Assembly (NCBI RefSeq): GCF_028622875.1
Contig: NZ_CP117709.1
Span: 2,666,001-2,730,000 of the forward strand
DNA from: Streptomyces sp. MMBL 11-1
Lineage (GTDB): Bacteria; Actinomycetota; Actinomycetes; Streptomycetales; Streptomycetaceae
DNA length: 64,000 nt
Direction: 5' to 3'
A model generated the notes under the pieces. That model worked only from the letters and a program-made list of their open reading frames with translations, did not search any database and was not told the DNA's origin. A program made the position numbers and the translations under genes. This document shows, piece after piece, positions 1-9,987 of this stretch. Position 1 is the first letter of the stretch. Each line of letters starts with the position of its first letter.

Positions 1-644
1 TTGCGGTCGAAGGGCGCGCCCTCGGCGGTGCCCTGGACCTCGACGAAGCGGCCGTCCCCGGTGCAGACGACGTTCATGTCGGTCTCGGCGCGGACGTCCT
101 CCTCGTAGCAGAGGTCGAGGAGCGGAATGCCGTCGACGATGCCGACACTGATGGCGGCGACGGTGTCGGTGAGCGGCTTGCGGCCGGCCTTGACGATCTT
201 CTTGCCCTGGGCCCAGGCGACGGCGTCGGCGAGGGCGACGTAGGCGCCGGTGATGGCGGCCGTACGGGTGCCGCCGTCGGCCTGGAGGACGTCGCAGTCC
301 AGGACGATGGTGTTCTCGCCGAGGGCCTTGCAGTCGATGACGGCGCGCAGGGAACGGCCGATCAGGCGGCTGATCTCGTGGGTGCGTCCGCCGATCTTGC
401 CGCGTACGGCTTCGCGGTCGCCCCGGGTGTTGGTGGAGCGGGGCAGCATGGAGTACTCGGCGGTGACCCAGCCTTCGCCGCTGCCCTTGCGCCAGCGCGG
501 GACGCCTTCGGTGACGGAGGCGGTGCAGAAGACTTTGGTGTCGCCGAAGGAGATGAGGACTGAGCCCTCGGCGTGCTTGCTCCAGCCGCGTTCGATGGTG
601 ACGGGGCGGAGCTGTTCGGGGGTGCGGCCGTCGATGCGAGACAT
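1..644 (-). CDS. rph: Ribonuclease PH, 3' end beyond the window
   Basis: Phosphorolytic 3'-5' exoribonuclease that trims tRNA 3' ends. Reading leftward from an ATG at 644 the protein begins [15 protein letters not shown] and contains typical RNase PH blocks: the [18 protein letters not shown] strand, the [20 protein letters not shown] segment with the substrate-binding arginines, and further on [20 protein letters not shown]. About 214 residues are present of a usual length near 245, so only the C-terminal tail is missing. The gene runs in the same direction as nagF upstream of it, separated by a repeat tract and a hairpin, so it is probably transcribed independently. The family assignment is secure. 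Confidence 0.95.
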   Translation of the reverse strand, partial: MSRIDGRTPEQLRPVTIERGWSKHAEGSVLISFGDTKVFCTASVTEGVPRWRKGSGEGWVTAEYSMLPRSTNTRGDREAVRGKIGGRTHEISRLIGRSLRAVIDCKALGENTIVLDCDVLQADGGTRTAAITGAYVALADAVAWAQGKKIVKAGRKPLTDTVAAISVGIVDGIPLLDLCYEEDVRAETDMNVVCTGDGRFVEVQGTAEGAPFDR

Positions 645-721
645 GGGCCCGACCCTATCCGGTGGTGGGGGTGGCTCCGTTCGGGTGCGGTGGGGCCGCC
701 GTGGATCGCCTGGGCGGGGTG

Positions 722-855
722 TGCGGGCGTGGCGCGGCCCGCCACGGGCATGGCACCGCCCCGTCCTCCGGCGAAGGGTGTACGGGCGTGGCACGGCCCG
801 TCCTCCGACGGGGGTGTACGCGCATGGCACGGCCCCGTCCTCCGGCGGGGGACGG
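722..855. repeat. Imperfect tandem repeat, 36-38 bp unit, about 3.5 copies
   Basis: Units begin near 722 (partial), 746, 784 and 820. Each carries the pattern GGGCRTGGCACGGCCC followed by CGTCCTCCGRCGGGG. The repeat fills most of the rph-nagF intergenic region, and each unit contains the arms of a potential hairpin. The last unit forms the probable nagF terminator. The block looks like local duplication of a terminator-like element and is not coding. Confidence 0.75.
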
Positions 856-859
856 GGCC
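831..859 (-). terminator. Hairpin terminator after nagF
   Basis: GGCCCCGTCC pairs with GGACGGGGCC around a short loop, 28 bp beyond the nagF stop codon. There is no U-tract, which is common for Streptomyces terminators. It coincides with the last unit of the tandem repeat. Confidence 0.65.
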
Positions 860-886
860 TGTGGTGTCCGGCGTGGGGTCAGCCGG

Positions 887-1120
887 TCACATCATGTCTT
901 CGATGTCGGCGGCGATGGGGTCCGCGTCGGTGCCGATGACGACCTGGATCGCGGTGCCCATCTTGACGACGCCGTGGGCGCCGGCGGCCTTGAGGGCGGC
1001 CTCGTCGACCTTGCTCGCGTCGTGGACCTCGGTGCGGAGGCGGGTGATGCAGCCTTCGACCTCGTCGATGTTGTCGATACCGCCGAGCCCGGCGACGATC
1101 TTCTCAGCCTTGGTGGCCAT
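887..1120 (-). CDS. nagF: PTS N-acetylglucosamine-type EIIB component
   Basis: Small cytoplasmic phosphocarrier of the GlcNAc phosphotransferase system. It takes phosphate from EIIA and gives it to sugar bound by the EIIC permease. The 77-residue protein starts MATKAEKIVAGLGG. It has the EIIB motif EGCITRLRTEV, whose cysteine is the phosphorylated residue, and then the GVVKMGTAIQVVIG strand typical of the glucose/GlcNAc EIIB fold. I chose the ATG at 1120 because GGGAGAAG lies just upstream; the longer open frame starting at 1186 lacks such support. It is divergent from nagE1, and the shared intergenic region holds a dre site. In S. coelicolor the equivalent unlinked EIIB is called NagF; the symbol is given by synteny and similarity. 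Confidence 0.88.
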   Translation of the reverse strand: MATKAEKIVAGLGGIDNIDEVEGCITRLRTEVHDASKVDEAALKAAGAHGVVKMGTAIQVVIGTDADPIAADIEDMM

Positions 1121-1281
1121 GTCTTCTCCCTGGTTTCGCGCGCAGACAGCCGCCCGCTGCGGGTCCGTTTCGCCACGGTAACGCACGGTTGGCCCAACTT
1201 CACGAGCGGGTAACCGAATGATCCCTAAAGATGACGATCACCGGCGCCCTGCCTTCGGGAGGGACCCCGGACCGTGACGCA

Positions 1282-1297
1282 ACTGGTCTACACCAGT
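1282..1297. promoter_or_regulatory. dre operator (DasR binding site) before nagE1
   Basis: ACTGGTCTACACCAGT is an almost perfect 16-bp palindrome matching the DasR-responsive element consensus (A/G)(C/T)TGGTCTAGACCA(G/A)(T/C). It lies 43 bp upstream of the nagE1 start and within the nagF/nagE1 divergent region. DasR is the GntR-family GlcNAc regulator of Streptomyces and is released by glucosamine-6-phosphate. Binding here is inferred from the motif and the neighbouring GlcNAc transport genes. Confidence 0.85.
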
Positions 1298-1339
1298 TTG
1301 CAACGACCGCCAAACGTGAAGTGTTCCGGGAGGACGCCC

Positions 1340-2599
1340 ATGAGTTCGAGCGCCGCTGCGGTGCCGCAGCAGAAATGGTGGAACGGACCGGTCCAGGGCC
1401 TGCAGAAGGTCGGGCGGAGCCTCCAGCTCCCGGTGGCCGTCCTCCCCGCCGCCGGCCTGCTCGTCAGCCTCGGCAACCTCTTCGGCTCGTACCTGGACGG
1501 CGCCTTCTGGGACAAGACCTCCAAGGTCCTGCTCAACGGCGGCGGCGCGATCCTCGACGGCGAGCTCGGCCTGCCCCTGTTGTTCTGCATCGGCGTCGCC
1601 ATCGGCTTCGCGAAGAAGGCGGACGGCTCCACCGCGCTGGCGGCCGTCGTCGGCTTCCTGGTCTACCGGGGGGTGCTGACCGCCTTCCCCATGGACGGCA
1701 CCGTGACGGAGGCCCTGCCCGACGGCGAGCCGCAGAACCCCGGCGTGCTCGGCGGCATCCTGATCGGGCTGCTGACCGCGGTCGTCTGGCAGCGCTACCA
1801 CCGCACCAAGCTGGTCGACTGGCTCGGGTTCTTCAACGGGCGGCGCCTGGTGCCGATCCTGATGGCGTTCCTCTGCGTGATCCTCGGCGTGCTGTTCGGC
1901 CTGCTGTGGCAGCCGGTGGGCGACGCGCTCACCTGGTTCTCCAAGCAGCTCATCGACCTCGGCTCCTGGGGTGCGGCGATCTTCGGCTTCGCAAACAGGT
2001 TGCTGATCCCGATCGGCATGCACCAGTTCCTCAACACGTTCTTCTGGTTCCAGGCGGGTGAGTTCACCGGGGCGGACGGCCAGACCGTGCAGGGCGACAT
2101 CTCCCGGTTCTTCGCCCAGGACCCGTCGGCCGGCCAGTTCACCTCGGGCTTCTTCCCGATCATGATGTTCGGCCTGCCCGCCGCGGCGCTGGCGATCACC
2201 CACTGCGCACGGCCCGAGCGCCGCAAGGAAGTGGCGGGCCTGATGGTCTCGGTGGCGCTGACCTCGTTCGTCACGGGCGTGACCGAGCCGATCGAGTTCT
2301 CGTTCATGTTCGTCGCGCCGCTGCTGTACGGCGTGCACGCGGTGCTCACCGGGGCGTCGATGGGCATCACCTGGCTGCTGGGGGTGCACGCGGGGTTCAG
2401 CTTCTCGGCCGGGTTGATCGACTACGTCGTCAACTGGCACCTGGATACAAAACCCTGGCTGATCATCCCGATCGGCGCGGGCTTCGCGGTGATCTACTAC
2501 GTGGTCTTCCGTTTCGCGATCACCAAGTTCGATCTCAAGACGCCGGGGCGCGAACCGGAGGAGATCGAGAGGGAGATCGAGAAGGACCTCACCAAGTAG
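1340..2599 (+). CDS. nagE1: PTS GlcNAc-type EIIC permease, first of two tandem paralogues
   Basis: Integral membrane EIIC domain that translocates amino sugar during phosphorylation. The 419-residue protein starts MSSSAAAVPQQKWW, with GGGAGGA upstream. The open frame extends further 5', but it would run through the dre site, so this start is preferred. It shows the family blocks SLQLPVAVLPAAGLL, IGVAIGFAKKADGSTAL, the substrate loop PIGMHQFLNTFFWFQAGEF and the signature TSFVTGVTEPIEFSFMF, with about ten membrane segments and a charged C-terminus (EPEEIEREIEKD). No EIIB or EIIA domain is fused; the partner EIIB is the divergent nagF. It is closely related to the downstream nagE2. In S. coelicolor the first copy is called NagE1 and has a lesser role than NagE2 in GlcNAc import. 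Confidence 0.88.
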   Translation: MSSSAAAVPQQKWWNGPVQGLQKVGRSLQLPVAVLPAAGLLVSLGNLFGSYLDGAFWDKTSKVLLNGGGAILDGELGLPLLFCIGVAIGFAKKADGSTALAAVVGFLVYRGVLTAFPMDGTVTEALPDGEPQNPGVLGGILIGLLTAVVWQRYHRTKLVDWLGFFNGRRLVPILMAFLCVILGVLFGLLWQPVGDALTWFSKQLIDLGSWGAAIFGFANRLLIPIGMHQFLNTFFWFQAGEFTGADGQTVQGDISRFFAQDPSAGQFTSGFFPIMMFGLPAAALAITHCARPERRKEVAGLMVSVALTSFVTGVTEPIEFSFMFVAPLLYGVHAVLTGASMGITWLLGVHAGFSFSAGLIDYVVNWHLDTKPWLIIPIGAGFAVIYYVVFRFAITKFDLKTPGREPEEIEREIEKDLTK

Positions 2600-2649
2600 C
2601 ACGGAGCGGCAGGACGGCGGGGCTTCGGCTCCGGCGCACGGCACCGCAC

Positions 2650-2681
2650 AAGGCCCTCGGACCACCCGGTCCGGGGGCCTT
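2650..2681 (+). terminator. Hairpin terminator after nagE1
   Basis: AAGGCCCTCGGACC and GGTCCGGGGGCCTT form a 14-bp stem with one G-U pair and a 4-nt loop, 50 bp after the nagE1 stop. It separates nagE1 from the independently controlled nagE2. Confidence 0.8.
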
Positions 2682-2765
2682 CGGCATGTCACCGAACGTG
2701 CCGGATCTGCTACTGCGAATAAGTAGGGAATTGCAGGTTCCTTATCTAACCCTCACCATGCTAAA

Positions 2766-2798
2766 ACTGGTCTACACCACTGAGTGGTCCAGACCACG
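2766..2798. promoter_or_regulatory. Double dre operator (two DasR sites) before nagE2
   Basis: Two dre-like palindromes lie almost end to end: ACTGGTCTACACCACT at 2766-2781 and AGTGGTCCAGACCACG at 2783-2798, separated by one base. Both keep the TGGTC...GACCA/ACACCA core. A doubled operator suggests tighter or cooperative DasR repression of nagE2 than of nagE1, which has one site. The motif call is direct; the regulatory role is inferred. Confidence 0.85.
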
Positions 2799-2877
2799 GC
2801 TGTCTGCCGCCGTCTGCCGAGTCGCCGCCTCCCCGCATCCACCACCTGGGCGGCACCGTGTCCCATGGAGGAAGTTG

Positions 2878-4143
<1,266 letters not shown>

Positions 4144-4163
4144 CCTCCGCCACGCCCGTACGC

Positions 4164-4208
4164 CGAAGCCCCCGCCTCCCGAAGATGTCTTCCGGGGCGG
4201 GGGCTTCG
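4164..4208 (+). terminator. Hairpin terminator after nagE2
   Basis: CGAAGCCCCCGCC and GGCGGGGGCTTCG form a long GC-rich stem, with inner pairing through TCCCGAAGA/TCTTCCGGG, starting 20 bp after the nagE2 stop. It can also act on the convergent GNAT gene. Confidence 0.8.
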
Positions 4209-4230
4209 CCGTGCCTGCCGTACGGTCGCG

Positions 4231-4744
4231 TCACCGCCGGCTCACAGGTACGGGCACGGGTACCGGCAGCCGGTAGACCTGGCGGGAGCCGCCCTCCGGG
4301 CCCGGGCCGGCCGCCTCGCCGGGGCGGAATCCGAGCCGTTCGTAGAAGACCCGGGCCCCGCTCTCCACGGCCCCGGGGTGGTCGGGGCCGAAGGTTGATC
4401 ACCTCTACGGTGCCGGGCCCGGTGACGTACCGGCGCATCGCCTCCGCCATCAGCAGCCGGCCCACGCCCGCACCCCGGCAGCGCTCGGAGGTGACGAGCC
4501 AGTGCACGTGGTACGTGGGCGGTTCGGCGCCGAACAGGAGGCCGCCGACCGGGCCGGACGCGTCGGCCGGCCCGCCGGGTTCCGTCGACTCGGCGACCAG
4601 CGCCGCCCCGTCACGGATGTGGGCTTCCACCGCGCGGTGGAAGCCCGGCTCCTCGACCATCGGCCCGAACCAGTGCTCGACCTGGGACGCCAGGGCCAGG
4701 AAACCGTCGAGGTCGCCGTCCCGGGCGGGTCTGATCGTGATCAT
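4231..4744 (-). pseudogene. GNAT-family N-acetyltransferase, frameshifted
   Basis: The reading frame opens at 4744 with MITIRPARDGDLDGFLALAS and has a clear GNAT acetyl-CoA loop (SERCRGAGVGRLLMAEAMRR). After VEVINL the frame degenerates. Skipping one base near 4393-4395, where an extra C sits in ATCAACCTTC, restores FGPDHPGAVESGARVFYERL and GFRP, the normal GNAT C-terminus, ending at TGA 4231-4233. The full span is 514 bp, that is 171 codons plus one base. Either the gene is inactivated by a single insertion or the base is a sequencing error. The restored protein would be about 170 residues, the normal family size. Substrate unknown. Confidence 0.8.
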
Positions 4745-4787
4745 CCCGGAAGTCTCGCAGAGCGGGCCTCGGCTCGGTGGCCCGCGG

Positions 4788-5540
4788 TCAGAACTCGTAC
4801 ACCGCTCCCGGGGCCGCCAGCTCCACCGGCCCCGGGTAGGCCGCACGGGCGTCGGCGGCGTTGCGGTCGGCGTCGGTCCACGGCGGGATGTGGGTGAGGA
4901 CGAGCCGGCGCGCTCCGGCGCGGGCCGCCGCCTCGCCGGCCTCGCGGCCGTTGAGGTGCAGGTCCGGGATGTCCTCCTTGCCGTCGACGAACGACGCCTC
5001 GCAGAGGAACAGGTCCGCGTCCCGGGCCAGCTCCTCCAGCGCCTCGCAGGCCCCCGTGTCGCCGGAGTAGGTGAGGACGGAGCCGCCGTGCTCGACCCGG
5101 ATGCCGAAGGTGTCGACGGGGTGGCGGAGCCTCTCCGTACGGACCGAGAAGGGGCCGATCTCGAAGGACCCCGACTTGAGGGTGTGGAAGTCGAAGACCT
5201 CGCTCATCGCCCGGTCGGAGGGGGTGTCCCCGTGGGCGGCGGTCAGACGCTGCTCGGTGCTCTCGGGGCCGTAGACCGGGAGAGGGACGGGGCGGGCGCC
5301 GTCGTGGCGGTAGTAGCGCACGACGAAGTACGCGCACATGTCGATGCAGTGGTCGGCGTGCAGATGGCTGAGGAAGATCGCGTCGAGGTCGTACAGACCG
5401 ACGTGGCGCTGCAGCTCGCCGAGGGCGCCGTTGCCCATGTCGAGGAGCAGCCGGAAGCCGTCGGCCTCTACGAGGTAGCTCGAGCATGCCGAACCCGTGG
5501 AGGGGAACGAGCCGGAGCAGCCGACGACGGTGAGCTTCAT
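4788..5540 (-). CDS. MBL-fold metallo-hydrolase
   Basis: A 250-residue cytoplasmic protein starting MKLTVVGCSGSFPSTGSACS, with GGAGG 10 bp upstream. It has the metallo-beta-lactamase fold metal ligands: LSHLHADHCID (HxHxDH), later SGDTGACEAL and a final THIPPW histidine. The opening VGCSGSFPSTGSACSSYLVE resembles the RNase Z-like and cyclic-phosphodiesterase branch (ElaC/CpdA-like ribonuclease Z relatives). The real substrate is not evident. It reads away from the PemK-like gene, with a shared upstream region of about 260 bp. Family confidence is high; activity is open. Confidence 0.88.
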   Translation of the reverse strand: MKLTVVGCSGSFPSTGSACSSYLVEADGFRLLLDMGNGALGELQRHVGLYDLDAIFLSHLHADHCIDMCAYFVVRYYRHDGARPVPLPVYGPESTEQRLTAAHGDTPSDRAMSEVFDFHTLKSGSFEIGPFSVRTERLRHPVDTFGIRVEHGGSVLTYSGDTGACEALEELARDADLFLCEASFVDGKEDIPDLHLNGREAGEAAARAGARRLVLTHIPPWTDADRNAADARAAYPGPVELAAPGAVYEF

Positions 5541-5797
5541 GGAGCGTGAACCTCCGGTACGCGGGAACGGGGAGGGTTCGTGCGATTCCGCCGGAGCTGC
5601 GTACGGGGCCTGCGGAGCTTCGTACGGTTCCAGCGGAATGGGTTCTGCGGTTTGTCGAGCGTAAGGCGCGGAACTCCACGTCGCTCCTCCGCTGCCCTCC
5701 GTTGTGGGGGAACTCACCTGCTCTGTCACCGGTTCGATGGAAGCGCGCCCACCGGCTGTCCCGCCGCGCCCGTTCCGGCCGCCGGTACGGTCGGGGG

Positions 5798-6322
5798 ATG
5801 AACACGTTCTGGTGGGTGGCGCTGGTCGCCGTGGTTCTGCTCGCGCTCGTGGCCGCGGTGGTGGACGGCCGGGGGCGCTCGGACCGCGGTCCCCGCTCGC
5901 GCCGGCCCCGGCAGCCGGCGGGGCCGGCCCGGCCGCCGTCCCGGCCCTCGCGGCCTTCGGGCCCGGAAGGGCGTGGGGACGGGCATGGGGACGGGCGTGT
6001 GCCCCGGGCCGGCGAGGTGTGGTGGGCCGATGTGCCGTACGAGGACGGGCCCGGGTCGAAGGACCGGCCGTGTCTGGTGATCTCGGTACGGGGGCGGGGC
6101 CGGGGGCGCACGGCGCTGGTCGCGAAGATCACCAGCAAGCATCACGAGGAGCGGCCCGGGGTGATCGCGCTGCCCGCGGGGACGGTCGGGGACCGGCAGG
6201 GGCGGCGGAGTTTCCTGGAGACGGACGAGCTGCGCGAGGTGCGGATCGCCGGGTTCCGGCGGCGGGTGGGGGCGGTGGACCCGGAGCTGTGGAAGCGGGT
6301 GCGGGGGCTGGGGGCGGAGTGA
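5798..6322 (+). CDS. Membrane-tethered PemK/MazF-like protein
   Basis: A 174-residue protein starting MNTFWWVALVAVVLLALVAAV, with GGGGG directly upstream. Residues 4-22 form one hydrophobic segment, followed by a basic Arg/Pro/Gly-rich linker to about residue 65. The C-terminal domain has the PemK/MazF pattern: GEVWWADVPYEDGPGSKDRPCLVIS, then TALVAKITSKHHEERPGVIAL and the helix ETDELREVRIAGFRRRVG. MazF-family proteins are usually soluble endoribonuclease toxins of about 110 residues paired with an antitoxin. Here no antitoxin gene adjoins and there is an N-terminal anchor, so it may have another role. Family call moderate to good; toxicity not implied. Confidence 0.78.
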   Translation: MNTFWWVALVAVVLLALVAAVVDGRGRSDRGPRSRRPRQPAGPARPPSRPSRPSGPEGRGDGHGDGRVPRAGEVWWADVPYEDGPGSKDRPCLVISVRGRGRGRTALVAKITSKHHEERPGVIALPAGTVGDRQGRRSFLETDELREVRIAGFRRRVGAVDPELWKRVRGLGAE

Positions 6323-6361
6323 GGGGCGGGGCCCTGGTTCCGGGACTCCGCCCCGGGCCCC

Positions 6362-6586
6362 GCTCCTCAAGCGCCGGAGGGGCTTGAAAAGACGCCCTCG
6401 AACGCCGGACGGTCTGGGATGGCCCGGACGTGCTCGATGCGGCCCGGACCTCCCGGCTGGAAAGACGCCCTCAAGCGCCGGACGGGCCGGGATGGCCCGG
6501 GCGGGCTGGGGCAGGCCGGGAGGGTCCGGGCAGGCTGGGTGGCCCGGGCAGGCTGGGTGGCCCGGGCCCGCTGAGGTGGCCCGGGG
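6362..6586. repeat. GC-rich intergenic repeats with CTCAAGCGCCGGA units
   Basis: The tract between the PemK-like gene and cysM contains related copies of (C)TC(A/G)A(A/G)CGCCGGACGG near 6366, 6402 and 6470, and several repeats of GGGCAGGCTGGGTGGCCC between about 6517 and 6570. The first copy is palindromic (TCAAGC...GCTTGA) and could serve as a bidirectional terminator for the two converging genes. CTCAAGCGCCGGACGGGCT-type elements are scattered through many Streptomyces genomes. Confidence 0.6.
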
Positions 6587-7824
<1,238 letters not shown>

Positions 7825-7922
7825 GGCGTGGGCTCCTGTCGAAAGCGTGGAGGTGGCGTGGGGCGCGCGTTTCTGCCCCCGCGCGGGGGGTGGTGCGTGT
7901 GGGTGGGCGCGCGGACCGCGGC

Positions 7923-8051
7923 TCAGGCCGGGCGGCTCACGGGCAGGCTGCGGGCGGGACAGATCGCGCTGGCGAGCCTGCACAGGTCGACGTGCAGCCG
8001 CGCGACGAGCAGCGTGCCCGGCGTCTTGTTGCTCACGTCATGGGGAACCAT
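7923..8051 (-). CDS. Putative Cys-containing leader peptide upstream of cysO
   Basis: A 42-codon open frame runs from ATG 8051 to TGA 7923. It reads MVPHDVSNKTPGTLLVARLH and then VDLCRLASAICPARSLPVSR, ending PA. A GTG at codon 6 region (VSNKTPG) is an alternative start. The block ARLHVDLCRLASAIC matches the type of short actinobacterial putative leader peptides often found before sulfur and cysteine genes, in which cysteine codons in a short ORF sense Cys-tRNA charging. It ends 98 bp before cysO in the same orientation. Function as an attenuator is inferred; I did not resolve competing RNA hairpins. Confidence 0.6.
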   Translation of the reverse strand: MVPHDVSNKTPGTLLVARLHVDLCRLASAICPARSLPVSRPA

Positions 8052-8120
8052 GCGGGCATCGTATCGATTCCCTGTGCGGAAACCCGAGTGTCATATCAGA
8101 TGCTGGATGGTGAGCGACCG

Positions 8121-8918
8121 CTATGTGGACAGCGCGGGGTGGGTGAGCCCTTCCGGCAGGTAGACGACCGTGGGGGCGCCGGTCTTCGGGTGGGTGCTGA
8201 CCTCGGCGGCGACGCCGTACACCTCGCCCAGCAGCTCGGCCGTGAGCACCTCCTTCGGGGTGCCGGAGGCGATGACGCGGCCGTCCTTGAGGACGTAGAG
8301 GCGGTCGCAGTAGTACGCGGCGAGGTTGAGGTCGTGCAGGGCGAGGAGGCTGGTGGTGCCGAGGTCGCGGACCAGGGAGAGGATCTCCAGCTGGTAGCGG
8401 ATGTCCAGGTGGTTGGTCGGCTCGTCCAGGACGACGAGCGACGGCCGCTGGACCAGGGCGCGGGCGACCAGGGCGCGCTGGCGTTCGCCGCCGGAGAGGG
8501 AGGCGAACGTACGGGGGGCGAGGGCGGCGATGCCGACCCGGGCGAGGGCGTCGGCGACCAGGGCGGCATCGGCGGCGGTGTCCGCCTCCCAGAACCGTTT
8601 GTGCGGGGCGCGGCCCATCGCGACGACCTGGCCGACGGTGAGCTCGAAGCCGGCGTGGCCGTCCTGCGGGACGGTGGCGATGCGCTGGGCGCGGGCCTTC
8701 ACGGGGAGGGCGGCGAGGTCGTCGCCGTCGAGGAGGACGCGGCCGTGGGTGGGGCGCAGGGTGCCGTAGACGCAGCGCAGGAGGGTGGTCTTGCCGCTGC
8801 CGTTGGGGCCGACGAGGCCGACGGTCTCGCCGTCGGCGGCCGTGAGGTCGACGGAGTCGACGAGGTGGCGGCCCTCGCCGACGCCGTACGAGAGTCCCTC
8901 GGTGCGCAGCGTGGTCAT
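8121..8918 (-). CDS. btuD: ABC transporter ATP-binding protein, BtuD/FecE type
   Basis: A 265-residue ATPase starting MTTLRTEGLSYGVGEGRHLV. It has Walker A VGPNGSGKTTLL, signature SLSGGERQRALVARAL, Walker B PSLVVLDEPTNHLD and the switch histidine in LLALHDLNLAAYY. This sequence type energises siderophore, haem and vitamin B12 importers. It follows the permease gene by 28 bp, and the whole operon lies behind a cobalamin riboswitch, which points to corrinoid rather than ferric siderophore uptake. The gene symbol rests on that riboswitch. Confidence 0.85.
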   Translation of the reverse strand: MTTLRTEGLSYGVGEGRHLVDSVDLTAADGETVGLVGPNGSGKTTLLRCVYGTLRPTHGRVLLDGDDLAALPVKARAQRIATVPQDGHAGFELTVGQVVAMGRAPHKRFWEADTAADAALVADALARVGIAALAPRTFASLSGGERQRALVARALVQRPSLVVLDEPTNHLDIRYQLEILSLVRDLGTTSLLALHDLNLAAYYCDRLYVLKDGRVIASGTPKEVLTAELLGEVYGVAAEVSTHPKTGAPTVVYLPEGLTHPALST

Positions 8919-8946
8919 GGGCGGGCTCCCTCTACGGGTGACGTCG

Positions 8947-9987
8947 TCATGCGGGTGCTCCCTCGGGGCGGCGGCGGAGCATCCAGAGGAAGAACGGGCC
9001 GCCGGTCAGCGCGGTGAGGACGCCGACCGGGATGTCCTGCGGGGCGGCGAGTGTCCGGGCGGCCAGGTCGGCGAGGACCAGGAACACCGCTCCGCCGAGG
9101 GCGACGACCGGGAGCAGTGCCCGGTGCGCGGCGCCGACGGCCATCCGGGCCATGTGCGGGACCATCAGCCCGACGAAGCCGATCGCCCCGCTGTACGCGA
9201 CGAGCGCCCCGGTCATGAGGGAGGCGAGGACGAAGACGGCGGCCCGGAAGCGGGCGGTGTCGAGGCCGAGGACGGTCGCGCCCTCCTCCCCCACCAGGAG
9301 CAGGTCGAGCGGCCGGGCCAGGGTGAGGAGTACGGCGGTGCCGACGGCCAGGGTGACCGCGGGGAGCGCGAGCATGTCCCAGCGGGCCGCGCCGAGGCCG
9401 CCGAGGGTCCAGTAGAGAACTTCCTGGAGGTGGTCGGCGCGGGCGGAGGTGACCAGGATCAGGCTGGTCAGGGCGGAGAGGACGTAGGAGACGGCGACCC
9501 CGGCGAGGACGAGCCGGTTGGTGGCGAGGCCGCCTCCGCCGCGCGCCAGGGTGTAGACGAGGAGCAGTGAGAGCAGCGCACCGGCGAAGGCCGCGGCGGG
9601 GATGGTGACGGTGGTGGCGAGGGTCGCGCCGATGCCGAGGACGATCACCAGGACGGCGCCGGTGGAGGCCCCGGAGGAGACGCCGAGGAGGAACGGGTCG
9701 GCGAGCTGGTTGCGTACGAGGGCCTGGAGGACGGTGCCGATGACGGCGAGTCCGGCGCCGACGACGATGCCGAGCAGCACCCGGGGAAGGCGGACGTCCA
9801 GGACGATCGTGCGGAACGGGCTCGCGTCCGCCCGCCCGGTCAGGATGGAGAGGACCTGGCCGGGCGGGATGCGGACGGAGCCGAGGGCGAGTGCGGCGAT
9901 GACGGCGGCGGCGAGGAGCACGGCGAGGGCGCCGAGCACCAGGGTGTAGCGGAGCGGCCGTCGCGGTGCGGCGGTGCGGCAGCTCAC
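8947..9987 (-). CDS. btuC: ABC transporter permease, FecCD/BtuC family
   Basis: Membrane subunit of 346 residues beginning at a GTG (MSCRTAAPRRPLRYTLVLG). The frame has around ten hydrophobic helices, the FecCD motif LPRVLLGIVVGAGLAVIGTV and VRNQLADPFLLGVSSGAS, and near the C-terminus IGFVGLMVPHMARMAVGAAH, the cytoplasmic loop contacting the ATPase. The GTG overlaps the stop of the binding-protein gene (GTGA), so translation is coupled. It probably forms a dimer with BtuD and takes up a corrinoid delivered by the lipoprotein BtuF. Confidence 0.88.
   Translation of the reverse strand: MSCRTAAPRRPLRYTLVLGALAVLLAAAVIAALALGSVRIPPGQVLSILTGRADASPFRTIVLDVRLPRVLLGIVVGAGLAVIGTVLQALVRNQLADPFLLGVSSGASTGAVLVIVLGIGATLATTVTIPAAAFAGALLSLLLVYTLARGGGGLATNRLVLAGVAVSYVLSALTSLILVTSARADHLQEVLYWTLGGLGAARWDMLALPAVTLAVGTAVLLTLARPLDLLLVGEEGATVLGLDTARFRAAVFVLASLMTGALVAYSGAIGFVGLMVPHMARMAVGAAHRALLPVVALGGAVFLVLADLAARTLAAPQDIPVGVLTALTGGPFFLWMLRRRPEGAPA

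Noticed and set aside
1238..2692. Minus-strand frame opposite nagE1
   Set aside because: Arg/Glu/Asp/His-rich translation without motifs, antisense to a clear EIIC gene.
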